From Rhytidiadelphus loreus (Eukaryota; Streptophyta; Bryopsida; Hypnales; Hylocomiaceae), in NCBI GenBank assembly GCA_947034895.1, contig OX344762.1:41644760-41708759 (forward strand): a stretch of 64,000 bases of DNA, written 5' to 3'. Of the stretch, positions 50,193 through 60,919 are shown piece by piece; positions within the stretch are counted from its first letter, which is position 1; each line of letters opens with the position of its first letter. Made by a program: the position numbers and the translations under genes. The notes under the pieces are model-generated. The model was given only the letters and a program-made list of their open reading frames with translations, was not told where the DNA came from and made no database searches.

Positions 50193-50570
50193 TCATTGCA
50201 AACTATATTTCCAAAGCCCCCTCTTGACCATTTGCACTATGTGCTTGACCAAACCATCTACCTCAAGGTGATCTTGAGATGTAGTCTTGTAATCAATGTA
50301 TTTTTCTTCAAAAAGAGTTTGAAACTCACCCAAAAATTCTTTGCCTTGATCAATTAGCACCTCTATTGGTACTCCAAATCTACTCAAGATTTTATTTAGA
50401 AATGCATAAGTAGCTTCCTCATTGAATTTTTTAGGCAATGCCACAAGCTCAATCCACTTAGAAAAGTATTCAATCATCACAAGCAAATACTTGTTTTATT
50501 GCTTCATAAGTGGTAGTAGCCCTTCAAAGTGCAAACTCCATTGATATTCCAAGCCCATAATTGGCAATGA
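50193..50570 (-). pseudogene. Ty3/gypsy integrase core, inactive
   Basis: Integrase inserts retrotransposon DNA into the genome. The remnant reads GLEYQWSLHFEG, LLVMIEYFSKWIELVALP, FGVPIEVLIDQGKEF and TTSQDHLEVDGLVKH. The second catalytic Asp (IDQG) remains. The first is His (LHFEG where Ty3 integrases have D-EG), and the final Glu position appears as Lys in LVKH. One stop lies between the first two segments. The open part is 97 codons (50193-50486). Confidence 0.85.
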
Positions 50571-50592
50571 ATGTAATTGTAGCATAGTTGCA

Positions 50593-51545
50593 TTAACCCC
50601 TAAATGCTCAAACTGCGTTTTTTGACAACATAGCGATTTTGGGCAGCTCACTACAAATGGAGTTTTTATTTTTTTTCTTTGAAATTTTCACACAGCATGT
50701 GTTCGAGGAGTAGCTTTGAGGCCCAACAATTTTCATAACTTTTGACTACATGGTTCAAAAGTTATTGTATAATATGTTGTTTTCAATGCTCGGCGGGCAG
50801 TCCGGGCAGCAAAAAAAACTTCTTGAAAAATCATTTTTTTAAAAAATTAAAATTTGAAATTGGTTCTCTAGATCTATGTATACATGAAAATGTTTGAATC
50901 ATTCCATTTGGATAAATGAGATGAAAGTTATGAGAGTTTGAGTTTGCGGGTAGTTTAAAGGTAGTTATGGATTCTCTACTCTAAAATAAACTTTGAAGTC
51001 TTTTATTTAACTCAATTTTCAATATTTTTGAAAACAAATTGAAAAAATGGATTCAGATTGTTTATCACAATATTCCAACCATTGGGATTGGAGTTTTTCA
51101 ATTCCAAAAATAAATTATTAACAATTTGGTATTTTGAATCATTTTTTACTCCTTTCTACTTATTGTTTTTTTTCTATATGTTCTACAACTCCAAATGATG
51201 TGAAATTTTTCAAGCATGTAGCCAACTTGATTTTCACAATTAATCCAAAGAGTAACAACCATTTTGAGCATTTTTGTATATAAATATGACCTTCTGAAGC
51301 GCAGCTGCCCGTTTTTTGGCAGGGTCAAAAAATGAATTTTAGTCATTTCAAACACTAATATCTTGCAATCTACAAGGTGGAAAATTCTGAAATTTTTTCC
51401 ACATCTTTTCAAGATAGTTAACTACAAGATCCTACGGTTACATGTTTCCAAAAATTCTTTAAAGAAAATAAATTGGATCTTGCACTAGAAATGGCAGTTT
51501 TGGAGCACTTTTGTGAAAACATAGTCAAATTCATTTAGGGGTTAA
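50593..51545 (-). mobile_element. TTAA-bounded non-autonomous element, copy 3, nested in the Ty3 element
   Basis: This 953-bp copy reads TTAACCCCTAAATGC at one end and TTTAGGGGTTAA at the other. It is inverted relative to copies 1, 2 and 4, and it interrupts the retroelement between the RNase H/spacer region and the integrase core. The interior matches copy 2 along its length. An 88-codon minus-strand frame at 51146-51412 corresponds to the 70-codon frame in copy 2. No transposase. Confidence 0.8.
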
Positions 51546-51588
51546 AATTGGTAAAAACTCAATCTTACATTTGGTATCGTGACACCAC

Positions 51589-51792
51589 CTATTCAGTATC
51601 TCCACTTGCATACCCTTCCACCAATAATGGTTTGTAAAAGGATGTGAAACCTCCAAACTTCAATTGCCCCAAATCTTTATTCACATGCACAACAATCATC
51701 CTCTGATCTTGTAACTTGATAATGAAACCACAAATTTCCTCCCATCTTGTAACTTCTTTAGCAAGAGTCTGAGCAAGAGAGTCCCCTCCCAT
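51589..51792 (-). pseudogene. Ty3 pol spacer fragment (between RNase H and integrase)
   Basis: A 67-codon frame (for example AKEVTRWEEICGFI and GFTSFYKPLLVEGYASGDTE) lies where the end of the RNase H module and the H2C2 region are expected. The match to Ty3 pol is by position and general feel only; no catalytic motif is visible. Confidence 0.4.
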
Positions 51793-52315
51793 TCAAACCT
51801 TTTGGCTCTTTGTAGGATCCAATCTTTCTCCTTTATGGTTGCATTATTTAGCCTCCAATTTTTCACTCTTCAAGTAATTCAGGATTGGTTCATCCTTATA
51901 AATGTCTTTCGCACCCCTAGACTCCTCACTCCCTTCTTCATAAGCTACAACATTAGTGATGTCTCCATTCATCTCCAAATACTAAGAAAGGTTGAAGCAT
52001 ACCACCTCAACACTTCCTCTTCATCTTCACTAACATGCCACCAAGACACCATAGAGTTTACTTGATGTAGACATGGATTGTGATTCAATCCATTTGCTTC
52101 CATATTAACCATTTTTGTTCTATGTACAACCTTAAAATCATACTCTTATAGCATGAGTGCCCATCTTGCAAGCTTTCTCATAAGCTTGTTTGAATCCATT
52201 AGCAACTTAAGTGGTTAGTAATCTATCACCAACAAAACTCATTCCCATATAAGTAGCACTGAAAGTGAGCAATAGCCCACATTACTGCCAAACATTGTCT
52301 TTGATATGAACTATA

Positions 52316-52501
52316 TTAGACCTTGATATTATTGTTTGATATGCTAATGTAATCCACAACAAATTTTTTTCCCTCATCATCCTTTTGAGTGAGAATAACT
52401 CCAATGCCTAAAGTGCACCAATCAATATGCAATTGGTATGAATGATTTGGAATTGGTTGTTGTAGAATAGGTGTTGTGGTCAATTTGACCTTAAGTTCCA
52501 T
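52316..52501 (-). pseudogene. Ty3/gypsy RNase H fragment
   Basis: The frame begins ELKVKLTTTPILQQP and continues YQLHIDWCTLGIGVILTQ and EGKKFVVDYIS. This is the typical RT-connection to RNase H transition of Ty3/gypsy pol, in which the Asp of the first RNase H motif (HIDW) is present. It is truncated after the first strand pair by a stop. Confidence 0.85.
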
Positions 52502-52639
52502 AAATGTTATTTCTTGCTCATTTCATATTAGCATTTTCAAGGGCTTAGCTATATGGCTAAATGATGCCAAAAACTTGCTATAATAATTTTTCAATTAAAA
52601 AAAACCTTAGAGCTTGCTAACATCCTTCGATTGTGGAAT

Positions 52640-53390
52640 ATTGGCCATGGCCATGGCTCCTATTTTGAATTTCTGCACTCCTAGGCCCTCTACATTTAAA
52701 TCGTGTATCCAAGATACTCAACTTTAGAGTAGAAAAAATTACATTTGTTTGGATGTAACTTCAACTTGTGCTCAGACAATTGCTTAAAATGGCTTATAAA
52801 TGCTTTTGTGGATCTTCCTGCTTTTACTAAAGACAATGATGACATCAATATAGCATGTGGCAAATGACAACCCTACTAATATCTAATCCATCACTTTCTA
52901 AAATTTTGCAAATACATTCTTCAATCCAAATGGAAGAAACTTCTATTGATAAAGTTGATCTTTACCAAACTTGTCAATTCTCCAAAAGGCGATTTTGTGT
53001 CTATATCATAAATAAGTGGTAGTTCAACCTTAGATCTAATGTACTAATTAAAGACTTTAAAGTTCCTAAAATCATCAATGATTTCTTATGGAATTGGCAT
53101 TGCATACTTATTAATTAGACTTTGTATGTTTATTAATAGACCTATAAATTCCACACATGTGTTTTTTAGTCCAAATCCCATATACAATTTTCTTACAAGT
53201 CATCATTGTCATTGATGCATATTCTTCACTAGATAGCTCAATCAACCAGTCAACCTTGCATCCAACAATTCTTTGGTCCTTGCCTTCATCATCACCCTCT
53301 CTACTTTATTATGCCTCAGTATTAGGCTTGCAAAAAATTTGAACATCATTTGTGAGATCAATGCAAACCTCTTGGCCCTTAAAGACCCCC
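52640..53390 (-). pseudogene. Ty3/gypsy reverse transcriptase, inactive
   Basis: Reverse transcriptase copies element RNA into DNA. In broken frames one can read FKGQEVCIDLTNDVQIFCKP, KKHMCGIYRSINKHTKSN, the catalytic box CYIDVIIVFSK (52838-52854), then LSEHKLKLHPNKCNFF and KVEYLGYTI. The catalytic YxDD is YIDV, so the second Asp is lost. Multiple stops and frameshifts separate the segments. Confidence 0.88.
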
Positions 53391-53899
53391 AAATCTATTA
53401 ACCTAAATGCAAAACAACTCAAACAATCTCTTAGGAACTTTTTGCTCTTTTCGTCACTTCACTTCTCCTTCAAGTCCAACATTTGGTTTGCAATTTTCAC
53501 TATTTATTGGTAGCTTCACCTCCTATCAATGGGCAATAGTTTCCTTGGTTGCTAGGAAATATTGTAGGCCCTAGAGTCCTTAGCCTTCGTGCTTGCCATA
53601 CCAAATGCATTTCCATTATCCATTGCAATGAAGCCTCAGTCGGGTGAAAATAACTTCTCCATCCACTCTTCTAAATAAATTCCTCTCATGGCCTTATAAC
53701 TCCTCCATGGTACCCGCCTTGAGTTTTTTGGACCCTTAATTTGAAAACTAATTTCTCCAATTTCTTTCATAGATGAATTAGAAGTTGTTTGTCGTCCCTA
53801 GCCACCTCAATCACCATTCTGATTTGAGGTAGGCTCTGCAATTGACTCTACCATGCATAATATAAAGACATGGTAGTTGCAAAGGCCTACATTTGTTGT

Positions 53900-54860
53900 T
53901 TCTCTGTTGTAGCAATAGCCATAATCCACGTCAAGATGTTCAAGTCCATCACTTGACCCAACATCACTTTTTGCTCTTCGGGGATGGATCCATCCAATAG
54001 CCATATTGTTCTCGTTAAAATCCCATTGACCTCTCCCTTTCATCAACATTGAGTTCACTAGTCGTATATTCATCACTACTAGTATCCAAAATAGTACATA
54101 GGCTATAGCCTCCAAATATAAAAGATTTGAGAAAACTAACAAAAGTTGGGAATGCCCATCATGACTCTCTACTCTTGTTCACAATGGCATAGAGTGGCTT
54201 ATCATCCCACCTAACATGTTGTGTATCCAGATTATCCTACACAAATAAATTCGGTGGTTATTATAAGGGATTGTACATTGCTTGCAAAACAATGGTAGGA
54301 ACAAGATTAGTCCACCAAACTCAAGCTCAATATGCTTGTGAGTCAACTTTTGCAGCATCCATAAATACCAATTGGCTACAATATATCTTAGAAGTGCTTA
54401 AGGTTCTCTAAATTACGCCTCCAAGACTTTGAAATCATGGGCACATTTTTGATGATATATGTACCCCGGTCCATGTGTCTACATCACTTGCAAAGTATGC
54501 AAAATATGAATCATCTCATTAAACAAACCACTCCAATTGTCTTTAAATCCATTTTGGTTATCTTCCATAGACAACCTTTAGCAAGGCCACCCTACCATAA
54601 CCAAATCCACCAGACCCAATGCATACAAATGACCATCACTGACCAACACAATGTCAAAGGGCAATGTTGTGAAGGCATTTTTCATGGCTTCACAAGGTAG
54701 CAATGTTAGATATCTCCTTTGCAACTTTTGAATGTGGTGAATAGCCACCTTCATGGCCACATCAAAATAGTGAAATACTTGTGGACCTTGATAATTTCTA
54801 ATTTGCAAAATCGCCACTAAACCCACGGCCATACCTCCAAATAACCAACAAACAAATGCC
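53900..54860 (-). pseudogene. Cytosine-5 DNA methyltransferase-like domain inside the Ty3 element, inactive
   Basis: C5-DNA methyltransferases transfer a methyl group from S-adenosylmethionine to cytosine. In order along the minus strand: motif I-like LFGGMAVGLVAIL (54846 downward); HYFDVAMKVAIHH (cofactor-binding Asp region); FTTLPFDIVLVSDGHL; and catalytic motif IV DLVMVGWPC (54581-54607). A stop follows exactly where the usual Gln would be. Next come GFKDNWSGLFNEMIHIL, a degraded motif VI region (PGYIYHQK instead of YILENV) and DERERSMGF (54018-54044). Last is a motif X-like LGQVMDLN (53938-53961). Several frameshifts and stops break it. It sits between the Gag zinc knuckle and reverse transcriptase on the same strand, so it was part of the element's polyprotein rather than a host gene. 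Confidence 0.82.
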
Positions 54861-55188
54861 CTTTTGCAAAAGCCTCCAAGCAATTGGAGTAGTCAAAATC
54901 CGTGATGATTGACCACCAACTCCATTGCTCCTAATGTCTTTAGATGGACAAGGTGGATCTTGTCACACTTTAACCGTGAGCATGTACGTACTCATGCTCT
55001 CTTCATGAACTAGAATGTCTAGTAGTTTGGGTTGGAAAGTCCATTCTTCTAATATGTCTACCATTCCAACCTTAGCAAATTGCACATAGTGACTATAGCG
55101 TGTTGCCCATCTCCAACTTACCATCCCAAGGTTAGAGTCTTTTTTTTTGTCCTTCCCTTTGGATCTTAATTCTAGATGTAGATCCCAA

Positions 55189-55230
55189 CACCTAGTATTT
55201 GGGTGTGTCGGAGAACTGTAGTTGAAACAA
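55189..55230 (-). pseudogene. Gag CCHC zinc knuckle remnant
   Basis: The minus-strand frame reads YCFNYSSPTHPNTRCW. The spacing is C-x2-[C]-x4-H-x4-C with the second Cys replaced by Tyr. Zinc knuckles in Gag bind element RNA. It is followed by a basic stretch (RSKGKDKKK) and then the methyltransferase region. Confidence 0.75.
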
Positions 55231-55366
55231 TATTCCTCTTGTAGTGGTTTAGAGCCAATTGTAGCCTCTACAGTTTAAACATCATGCCCATCTTTTGCAA
55301 CTTTGGTAGACACTTTAGTTTTCTCTGCTGATTTAGTAGTTCAAGTAATAATTGACCCAATTGCCT

Positions 55367-55704
55367 TTAACCCCTGAAGTTCCTTGACTATGTTATCACC
55401 AAAAATGCTCAAAAAATGCAATTTCTAATACAAGTACCAAATTTTTGAAAAAAAACTTTCTTTGACACATGTAACCATATGATCTTTTAGTATGCTAGTT
55501 TGAGAAGATGTGAAAAAAAATTCAGAAATTTCCGCCTTGTAGATTGCAAGATATTAGAATTTGAAGTGACAAAATTCTTTTTTTGCCCCTACGAAAATCC
55601 AGGCAGTTGCACTTCACAAGGTTAGATCATTATGAAAAAATGTCCAAAATGGTTGCAACTCTTTGGAATCATTTTTCAAGGTAAGTTGGATACATGCTTA
55701 TCAC
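55367..55704 (+). mobile_element. TTAA-bounded element, copy 4, truncated
   Basis: It starts TTAACCCCTGAAGTTCC and runs colinear with copies 1 and 2 (ACAAGTACCAAATTTTTG, GAAGATGTGAAAA, GATTGCAAGATATTAG, TCCAAAATGG). The match ends after a GGATACATGCTTA word, where unrelated sequence begins. The other terminus is missing. Its intact end is exactly where the recognisable Ty3 sequence stops. Confidence 0.7.
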
Positions 55705-57544
55705 TGTTCCCTGTTTCAATTTTTGGGTTTCAATTTAATTTACCTCATTGTTCCCTGTTTTCCGGGAACTTATGGTCTTGTTCAGTCCTGGAATCTCATC
55801 TAATGTGTTCTCTCATCAAGGATAAATGTGAAAATCTACTCCCTATTGTGCACTTGCTTAATTTTCTACTTCTTGACATCTACAAACTAATTCAGGGTTC
55901 TCTGATTTCAAATATGAATTCAAAATTTTCCAATCTGATCATCCAAAGTGAAAAGAAGAAATTCCCCAGGAGTGAGGAAAAAAAAGGACAACGATGGGGT
56001 CAGACTGACCAAACTTCAAAAACTTGTTCCTAGTTCTGAATCATAAACTCCCATTGAAAGTGAACGAAATACAGTAAGCGGAGCCAAATAGTAGGTCGCA
56101 AAGTGGAGGGTAGGAATTAAACGAGGTCGGAAACCAGTAGGTCGCAAAGTGGAGGGTAGGAAACAAACGAGGTCAGAAACCAGTAGGTCGCAACGAATTC
56201 CAGCAGGCGCCTGTTGTACTGCACTGAAAGCCCCGCCCGCCCCAAACTTCCGCACGATCATCAACGTTCGGCAATCAGCATCATCTAAAATTACCCAATA
56301 CATCAACGCGCACCCCCTTCCCGTCTCCCCTCAAAGTGCATCCGCAGGAGCGCATCCCCAGGAGCGAGCGCATTAACTCTCATTTCAATTTCCCATTGAA
56401 TGCCCAGAATCTCCCCCGCAAGGGCGTCGCGTCTGTACCGTCGTGTCCAAGACCCCAGTGGCCTCCGGCGCTCATCCGGCGCCGCCATCCTCGTTCCACC
56501 TGCGATCATCAAATCAATCGACACTCTCCACCGCCCTAGAGCTTAATAGCTTTAGCTAGTAGTCCCTCGAAACTCGCGAGATCTATCTATGATCGATCCT
56601 AGCTAGTTTTATTATATACACAACAGCAGCAGGCACTGCACTGGTGGTTTCTTGGTTGTTCCGTTGGGGTACGTGGGGAGACTTAGATCTGGCGCCTGTT
56701 TTTGAAGCTGTGGTGTATGTCTGTGGCGTGGAGGGAGGAGCTTGGGCAGGGCTGGGGAGGGAGGAGCTCATCTCATCTCATCTCTCATCTCAGGGCTAGG
56801 AGGATTTGAAAGCTTATGAGGAGGATTCGTGCGTACCTCGGGGAGGGGTACGTGTCCAGGGTGCTTGGGATTCTACGTACGCTCCTGCAATATTCTGTAA
56901 GAATCTGGGATTTTTTAAACTGTGGTGACTGGTGTCCTTGACGTTGAGTTGTTTCTGAGGTTGTTTCGTTCTCTGTGCGTGCCATTGTTGCTTTGTTTTG
57001 TGGAGGAGGCCAGTCGTTCAGACTGGAAAGCTCCCACACCATGTTGTTTTGTTCTTTGCGCATTGTAATCTTATGCCGAGTAGACAGACATTTGTCCTCG
57101 AAAAGCGGAAGACTTGTTGTAAAACATCGGTTACCATTCTCTGTGCGGAGAATCAAAGATTCAAGTGTTGAAGATTTCAGTTTCCTTCCTGAATCTCGCC
57201 TGTCGAACTCTGTACTGTATTGTATGTATTGGGAGGCAACCTCCTTGTCTTGTGGCTAGGGTAATCCAGGGGCAGTTGGGTTGCGGGTTATCATATTTCT
57301 TCCAGGAAGTTTTATCCTCGTTCATTTCTATCACAGGAATGTAAGCCTGGTTTTGGAATTTGACCTTTGTTGTCCCACCTGTAATAGATTTTAGAGTACG
57401 GTTTTCGCTAGTGGTGTCGCATATATCAGTTAAGCTTCGCACACCAGGTTTGCAGCAGCAGAAGATACCATTCCTGAGTTCTACACTATTGACTAAGCAA
57501 CTGCTGTATTCAAGCTGTCTCATTTTCGTTCCTCAACTCTCATA
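55705..57544. other. Intergenic region with a GC-richer block
   Basis: 55705-56040 contains a local repeat of TGTTCCCTGTTT words. At about 56080-56200 there are two or three short repeats of AGTAGGTCGCAAAGTGGAGGGTAGGAA / GAGGTCGGAAACCAGTAGGTCGCAA. 56200-56560 is GC-rich, and a poly-TCATC tract lies near 56770-56790. This is probably a promoter and 5' leader, but I cannot assign a transcript. Confidence 0.4.
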
Positions 57545-57739
57545 ATGGTTGTGCGTAAAGTTGTCGAGTGTACTTATCGTGGTGTTCGTATGAATTCAGA
57601 AATTTGGAATATGATTCATGAGCTACAAGGTGCCTTTTTGAGCAGCGGTCATCACAATAATCATCCCCTTTTTACTGGACTTTTCGATACGGATGCTCAT
57701 GTGAGCAGGAAAAACAGGTATCACTTCTCTCCTGCATAA
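57545..57739 (+). CDS. Hypothetical short frame or first exon
   Basis: A 64-codon frame begins at ATG 57545 (MVVRKVVECTYRGVRMNSE) and contains a good potential donor, AACAG/GTATCAC, at about 57717. It is preceded by a GC-richer region that looks like a leader. I do not recognise the product and found no partner exon. It could be part of the 5' UTR of the 58526 gene. Low confidence. Confidence 0.2.
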   Translation: MVVRKVVECTYRGVRMNSEIWNMIHELQGAFLSSGHHNNHPLFTGLFDTDAHVSRKNRYHFSPA

Positions 57740-58151
57740 ACATTTTGCTTTACACCCACATCCATTTGTTTCTTATTAAGCTTTAGCGTGATTCTGAACA
57801 CTTTTCAAATTTGTTGAATGTTTATATTGCGCTTGTTAAATGCAATACACATATTTCTGTTTCTACACGTCATAGTCAAAAATGAGTATTTTGAAAGACA
57901 TCAAACGTGTTTCATGAACGTTTTTCTAGAGCTTACTTGGTACTTCTGGATTCAAGGATTGTCCTTGAAATTTAGAGTACAAACTACGTCTTTGTAAGCT
58001 AACTCTTGGTATGTTTAAGATAAAAATTTACGCATTTAAGATGACGTGGAGGGCATCCAGCGCAATTATGATGACCTACAGAGATGCAAGCAAGCAACAT
58101 ACAGAAAGGATGATGACATAATTCTCATTGTGATTGTCATCGATCCAGATT
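57740..58151. other. Intergenic region
   Basis: AT-rich sequence without a recognisable gene, leading into the stray endolyase exon. Confidence 0.4.
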
Positions 58152-58269
58152 TTGTTGGAGAATGGTGTAAACCAAGCCAAGATTACCGAGCGTGATCGAA
58201 TCGTGACTGGAGTCAAATATGGTGCAATTGAGACTCTTCGGGAAACAAATCCCTGGAAACTCAACAGGA
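58152..58269 (+). pseudogene. Duplicated second exon of rhamnogalacturonan endolyase
   Basis: The plus strand reads ILLENGVNQAKITERDRIVTG then VKYGAIETL. These correspond to VVLENGIVQVTISKPGGIVTG and IKYGGIENL in the exon at 11859-11980 of the endolyase gene. The block begins just after ATCGATCCAG, an acceptor-like sequence, and ends near the original exon end (CTCAACAGG versus CTAACAGAGG). No other endolyase exon is nearby and the frame stops at once, so it is a non-functional fragment. Confidence 0.75.
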
Positions 58270-58525
58270 AGTGATTCGTTCATGGTCAGGAAACAACCAC
58301 ACAAGCACGAAGGCACAGGGGCAAGGTCTGTCACTTGCAAACCACGAGCATGGACTGGAGACTTGCATATTTCACGGAGGTGACAATATTCTCTGCAATG
58401 GGATGGAATGCGGAGAATTAATCACGCAACCGAAGCAATGGCGAAGGGTCCCGACACATCCCGGTTGTGGTGATGAAGTAGACGGGTCGCCGTGAAGTGG
58501 AGCCATCGCTCCCATCGTCGATACG
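58270..58525. other. 5' leader of the 502-aa gene
   Basis: This short region between the stray exon and the start of the large plus-strand frame has an in-frame TGA at 58493, so the ATG at 58526 is the first available start in this frame. Confidence 0.4.
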
Positions 58526-58582
58526 ATGTGCCCAATGTGTGAGAAGAGAGCTCAGCTCCTTCTGCAACACCAACATCTGCAA

Positions 58583-58614
<32 letters not shown>

Positions 58615-60034
58615 AGCAACAGTCCTGGAGTCCTCCCTCGGCACCTCACCCGCAAGCATCAAACCCCCCGGGGATCCTCCCAACACCAAAGCCTCCCTCT
58701 TCCGCAGCCCCTTCCAGTCGTGCAAGAATTTCACCCACCACTGCTGTTCGCCCGTCAGCGAGAGCCAGCGCACGTCGCTGCATTCCGTTCGCAGGTCGTC
58801 AGTGCGGCCGTCTCTCACTCCTGATCACTCGGGGGAGATTGCGTACCTCCAGTACGCCTACCGCCTGCTGGAGTCGCCCTTCAATGCCCGTTCATCCCTC
58901 AAGGAAAATCAGCGCCCCGTGAAGACACCCCCACCAAACCCTGACCCTAACCCTAAAACAGGGCAGGGAGCCAAGAAACCACGAGGCTTGCTCACACGAC
59001 TGAAGCACCTCACGCAAGGGGCCGCATCCCAACAGCAGGGAGTGGTTCGCAGCGTCAGTGCAGATTCAAGCTTCACAGCTTGCGGGCGCAAGGTCCTCGC
59101 GGTGGCGGACAGCCCGGAGCACGTTCTCAGGGCGATCACCCCTTCCCCTCCCCTGGTAGCCCTGGAATCCTCTTTGGACACAACCTCGGAGGCAAGCTTG
59201 AGCTCGACCATGATCTCCATGTGGAACTTGAACGGCAGTTTCAACTCGTATCGAGGCTCCACGCTCCAGTCGAGTACATACGACGACGACGCGAGCACTT
59301 TCGCGATCATCCCGTGCACGAGCACGAACTCACTGGACTGGACGAGTGATGCGAGTGGATTGTCTGATCGGTTCGGGGAGCTTGATCTCGGATACTCCTC
59401 CCTAGAGGAAAGTGGCGAAGGGCCAGACATCGACGACACCATTTCAATTTCGTCCTTGCAGTGTGAGGATTTGGAACCCATAGAAACATATTTGGATTCG
59501 GATTTCGACCAAGATTACAGCATCGGCTCCGACTCCCTGGAGTGGCTCACGGAGACGAAAGACCCGGCGTCTGTGTTGCAATGGCCTCGCGGGAATATCA
59601 GCAAGAATCATCTCCACCTTCATCTCCCTGATCTCGAGACGACGCCCCCTAACGAGCTCACGGCCTTGGCCCACGCTCTCACCTCGCTACCACGACACAA
59701 CTCCCTCGCCGAAGAGGACTTCCAGCAAGAACTGGATGAAGAAGTCTCCGCTCCGGCAATGGAAGTCATGAGACTCGACGGGGGGAAACAACCAACGGGG
59801 TATCTCTGCTCTCGCTGTGGCCGCAAGGAGAAGAAGCTGCTGCATGCCGAAGCGCAGTCGACGAAGAATGTGACGCAGAAGCAGAACCCCATGTCGGCGT
59901 ATTTTTCCACAGTCATTGATGGAGAAGACCAGGCTGTGATGGCTGCGAAAGTTGTGGTGCTTTTGGGAAAGTATGGCAATCGGAGAGGGCTCCGAGTAGC
60001 AGGCCCCAACCGAAGGAGTCTTCGATTGAAGTGA
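58526..60034 (+). CDS. Unrecognised 502-aa low-complexity protein with two CxxC motifs
   Basis: This is a long GC-rich open frame with no intron. An in-frame stop upstream (58493) supports the ATG at 58526. The protein starts MCPMCEKRAQ, then has a 12-residue glutamine run (residues 19-30). A Ser/Pro-rich region and a basic patch (KKPRGLLTRLKHL) follow. Next is a long acidic Ser/Asp/Glu-rich middle (about 230-350) including LHLHLPDLE, which fits an LxLxL repression-type motif. Near the end are a second CxxC (CSRC, 428-431) followed by GRKEKK, and an ordered-looking tail (AYFSTVIDGEDQAVMAAKVV) ending in basic NRRSLRLK. The two CxxC pairs could bind one zinc ion. I do not recognise the family. 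Composition suggests a nuclear regulatory protein, which is an inference. Confidence 0.7.
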
Positions 60035-60919
60035 AGTTCCATCCCAAGAAGCTCGATAGATTGTGCAACATACTGATTCTCCCAACAACGATGCTGATGT
60101 ACATCGACCTCATGGAGGATTGTGCGACAGACTGATCCTCACAACAAAGATACTGTTTTACATCGACCTCATTGAAGATTTCTTCAGGTTTGTGCGCATT
60201 GATTGTTTTGGTCATACGGAGGAAGTTCACGGCGAGAGATCTGGATCCCAACCCTACAGAAACCGAGGAGGTCGGGCACGAAGAGTTTCGTTGAGAAGAG
60301 ATATCCTAGGTTTATGGATGTAGGAGGAGAACCTTAAACCCTAGACCCTGGCGCGTCTTCAACTAGCTGCTTTTTGGTAACGTTGGAAACTCTAAGTTGG
60401 GCGTCTTGTACAGATTCATTCAACTCTCTATTAGTTTAGTTTATCCTCTTTTTCAATTGTTGAGTGATTGTCTTTCCATGATTTGTAGGGTAATGTGATA
60501 CGATACATCTATTTGATTTAATTGTAGCAAAGAGGCCAAGATGGAAAGCTTTCATTTAGAACCTCAATTCATACACTTAGTTGAACTGGTTAGCAATTGG
60601 TGTAAGCATGATATCATTGATATGAATCTATGGGGTTGTTTGCTAACACTTTAGTTGTCTACAATCTCTTACTTTGAAATTTCATCAAATATTGATGAAA
60701 ATTTTGATACCTATTGGTTTAGCTTGTATACCAAAGATCTTTCCGAAGCTCTACACTTGAATCAACAATCAACATTTAAATTTAAATTTTGATGAAATAA
60801 TATATACATAATCAAGAAGATGAGAGTTCCTGAGAGCCTAGAGCCAAAATTTGGTACACCTTTGGATAATGCTTTGAAATTTTGTAACCTATTTATTCCA
60901 TATATAGTATCCAATATTT
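60035..60919. other. 3' flank of the 502-aa gene
   Basis: The left part is probably the 3' UTR. It has two short similar segments (GATTGTGCAACATACTGATTCTC at 60058 and GATTGTGCGACAGACTGATCCTC at 60117) and an AAACCCTAGACCC telomere-like word at 60335-60349. The right part is AT-rich with no gene. Confidence 0.45.

Larger units (their letters stand above)
50190..55366 (-). mobile_element. Decayed Ty3/gypsy retrotransposon carrying a C5-DNA methyltransferase module
   Basis: Read on the minus strand, the order is Gag zinc knuckle (55230-55189), cytosine-5 DNA methyltransferase-like domain (about 54860-53900), reverse transcriptase (about 53390-52640), RNase H (52501-52316), a spacer with weak similarity (51792-51589) and the integrase core (about 50570-50193). 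RT, then RNase H, then integrase is the Ty3/gypsy order. Every domain is broken by stops, frameshifts or catalytic substitutions. A TTAA-bounded element (50593-51545) is inserted before the integrase core. The gag side is cut off by another TTAA-type sequence at 55367. I found no long terminal repeats. Confidence 0.88.

Noticed and set aside
53900..54860. Methyltransferase as a host gene (DRM or CMT)
   Set aside because: It lies on the same strand and in the same order as Gag and Pol pieces, has no introns or chromodomain/UBA regions that I can see, and is decayed like the rest of the element.
58909..59481. 190-codon minus-strand frame
   Set aside because: It is the antisense shadow of the 502-aa plus-strand frame, which is longer and has an upstream in-frame stop.
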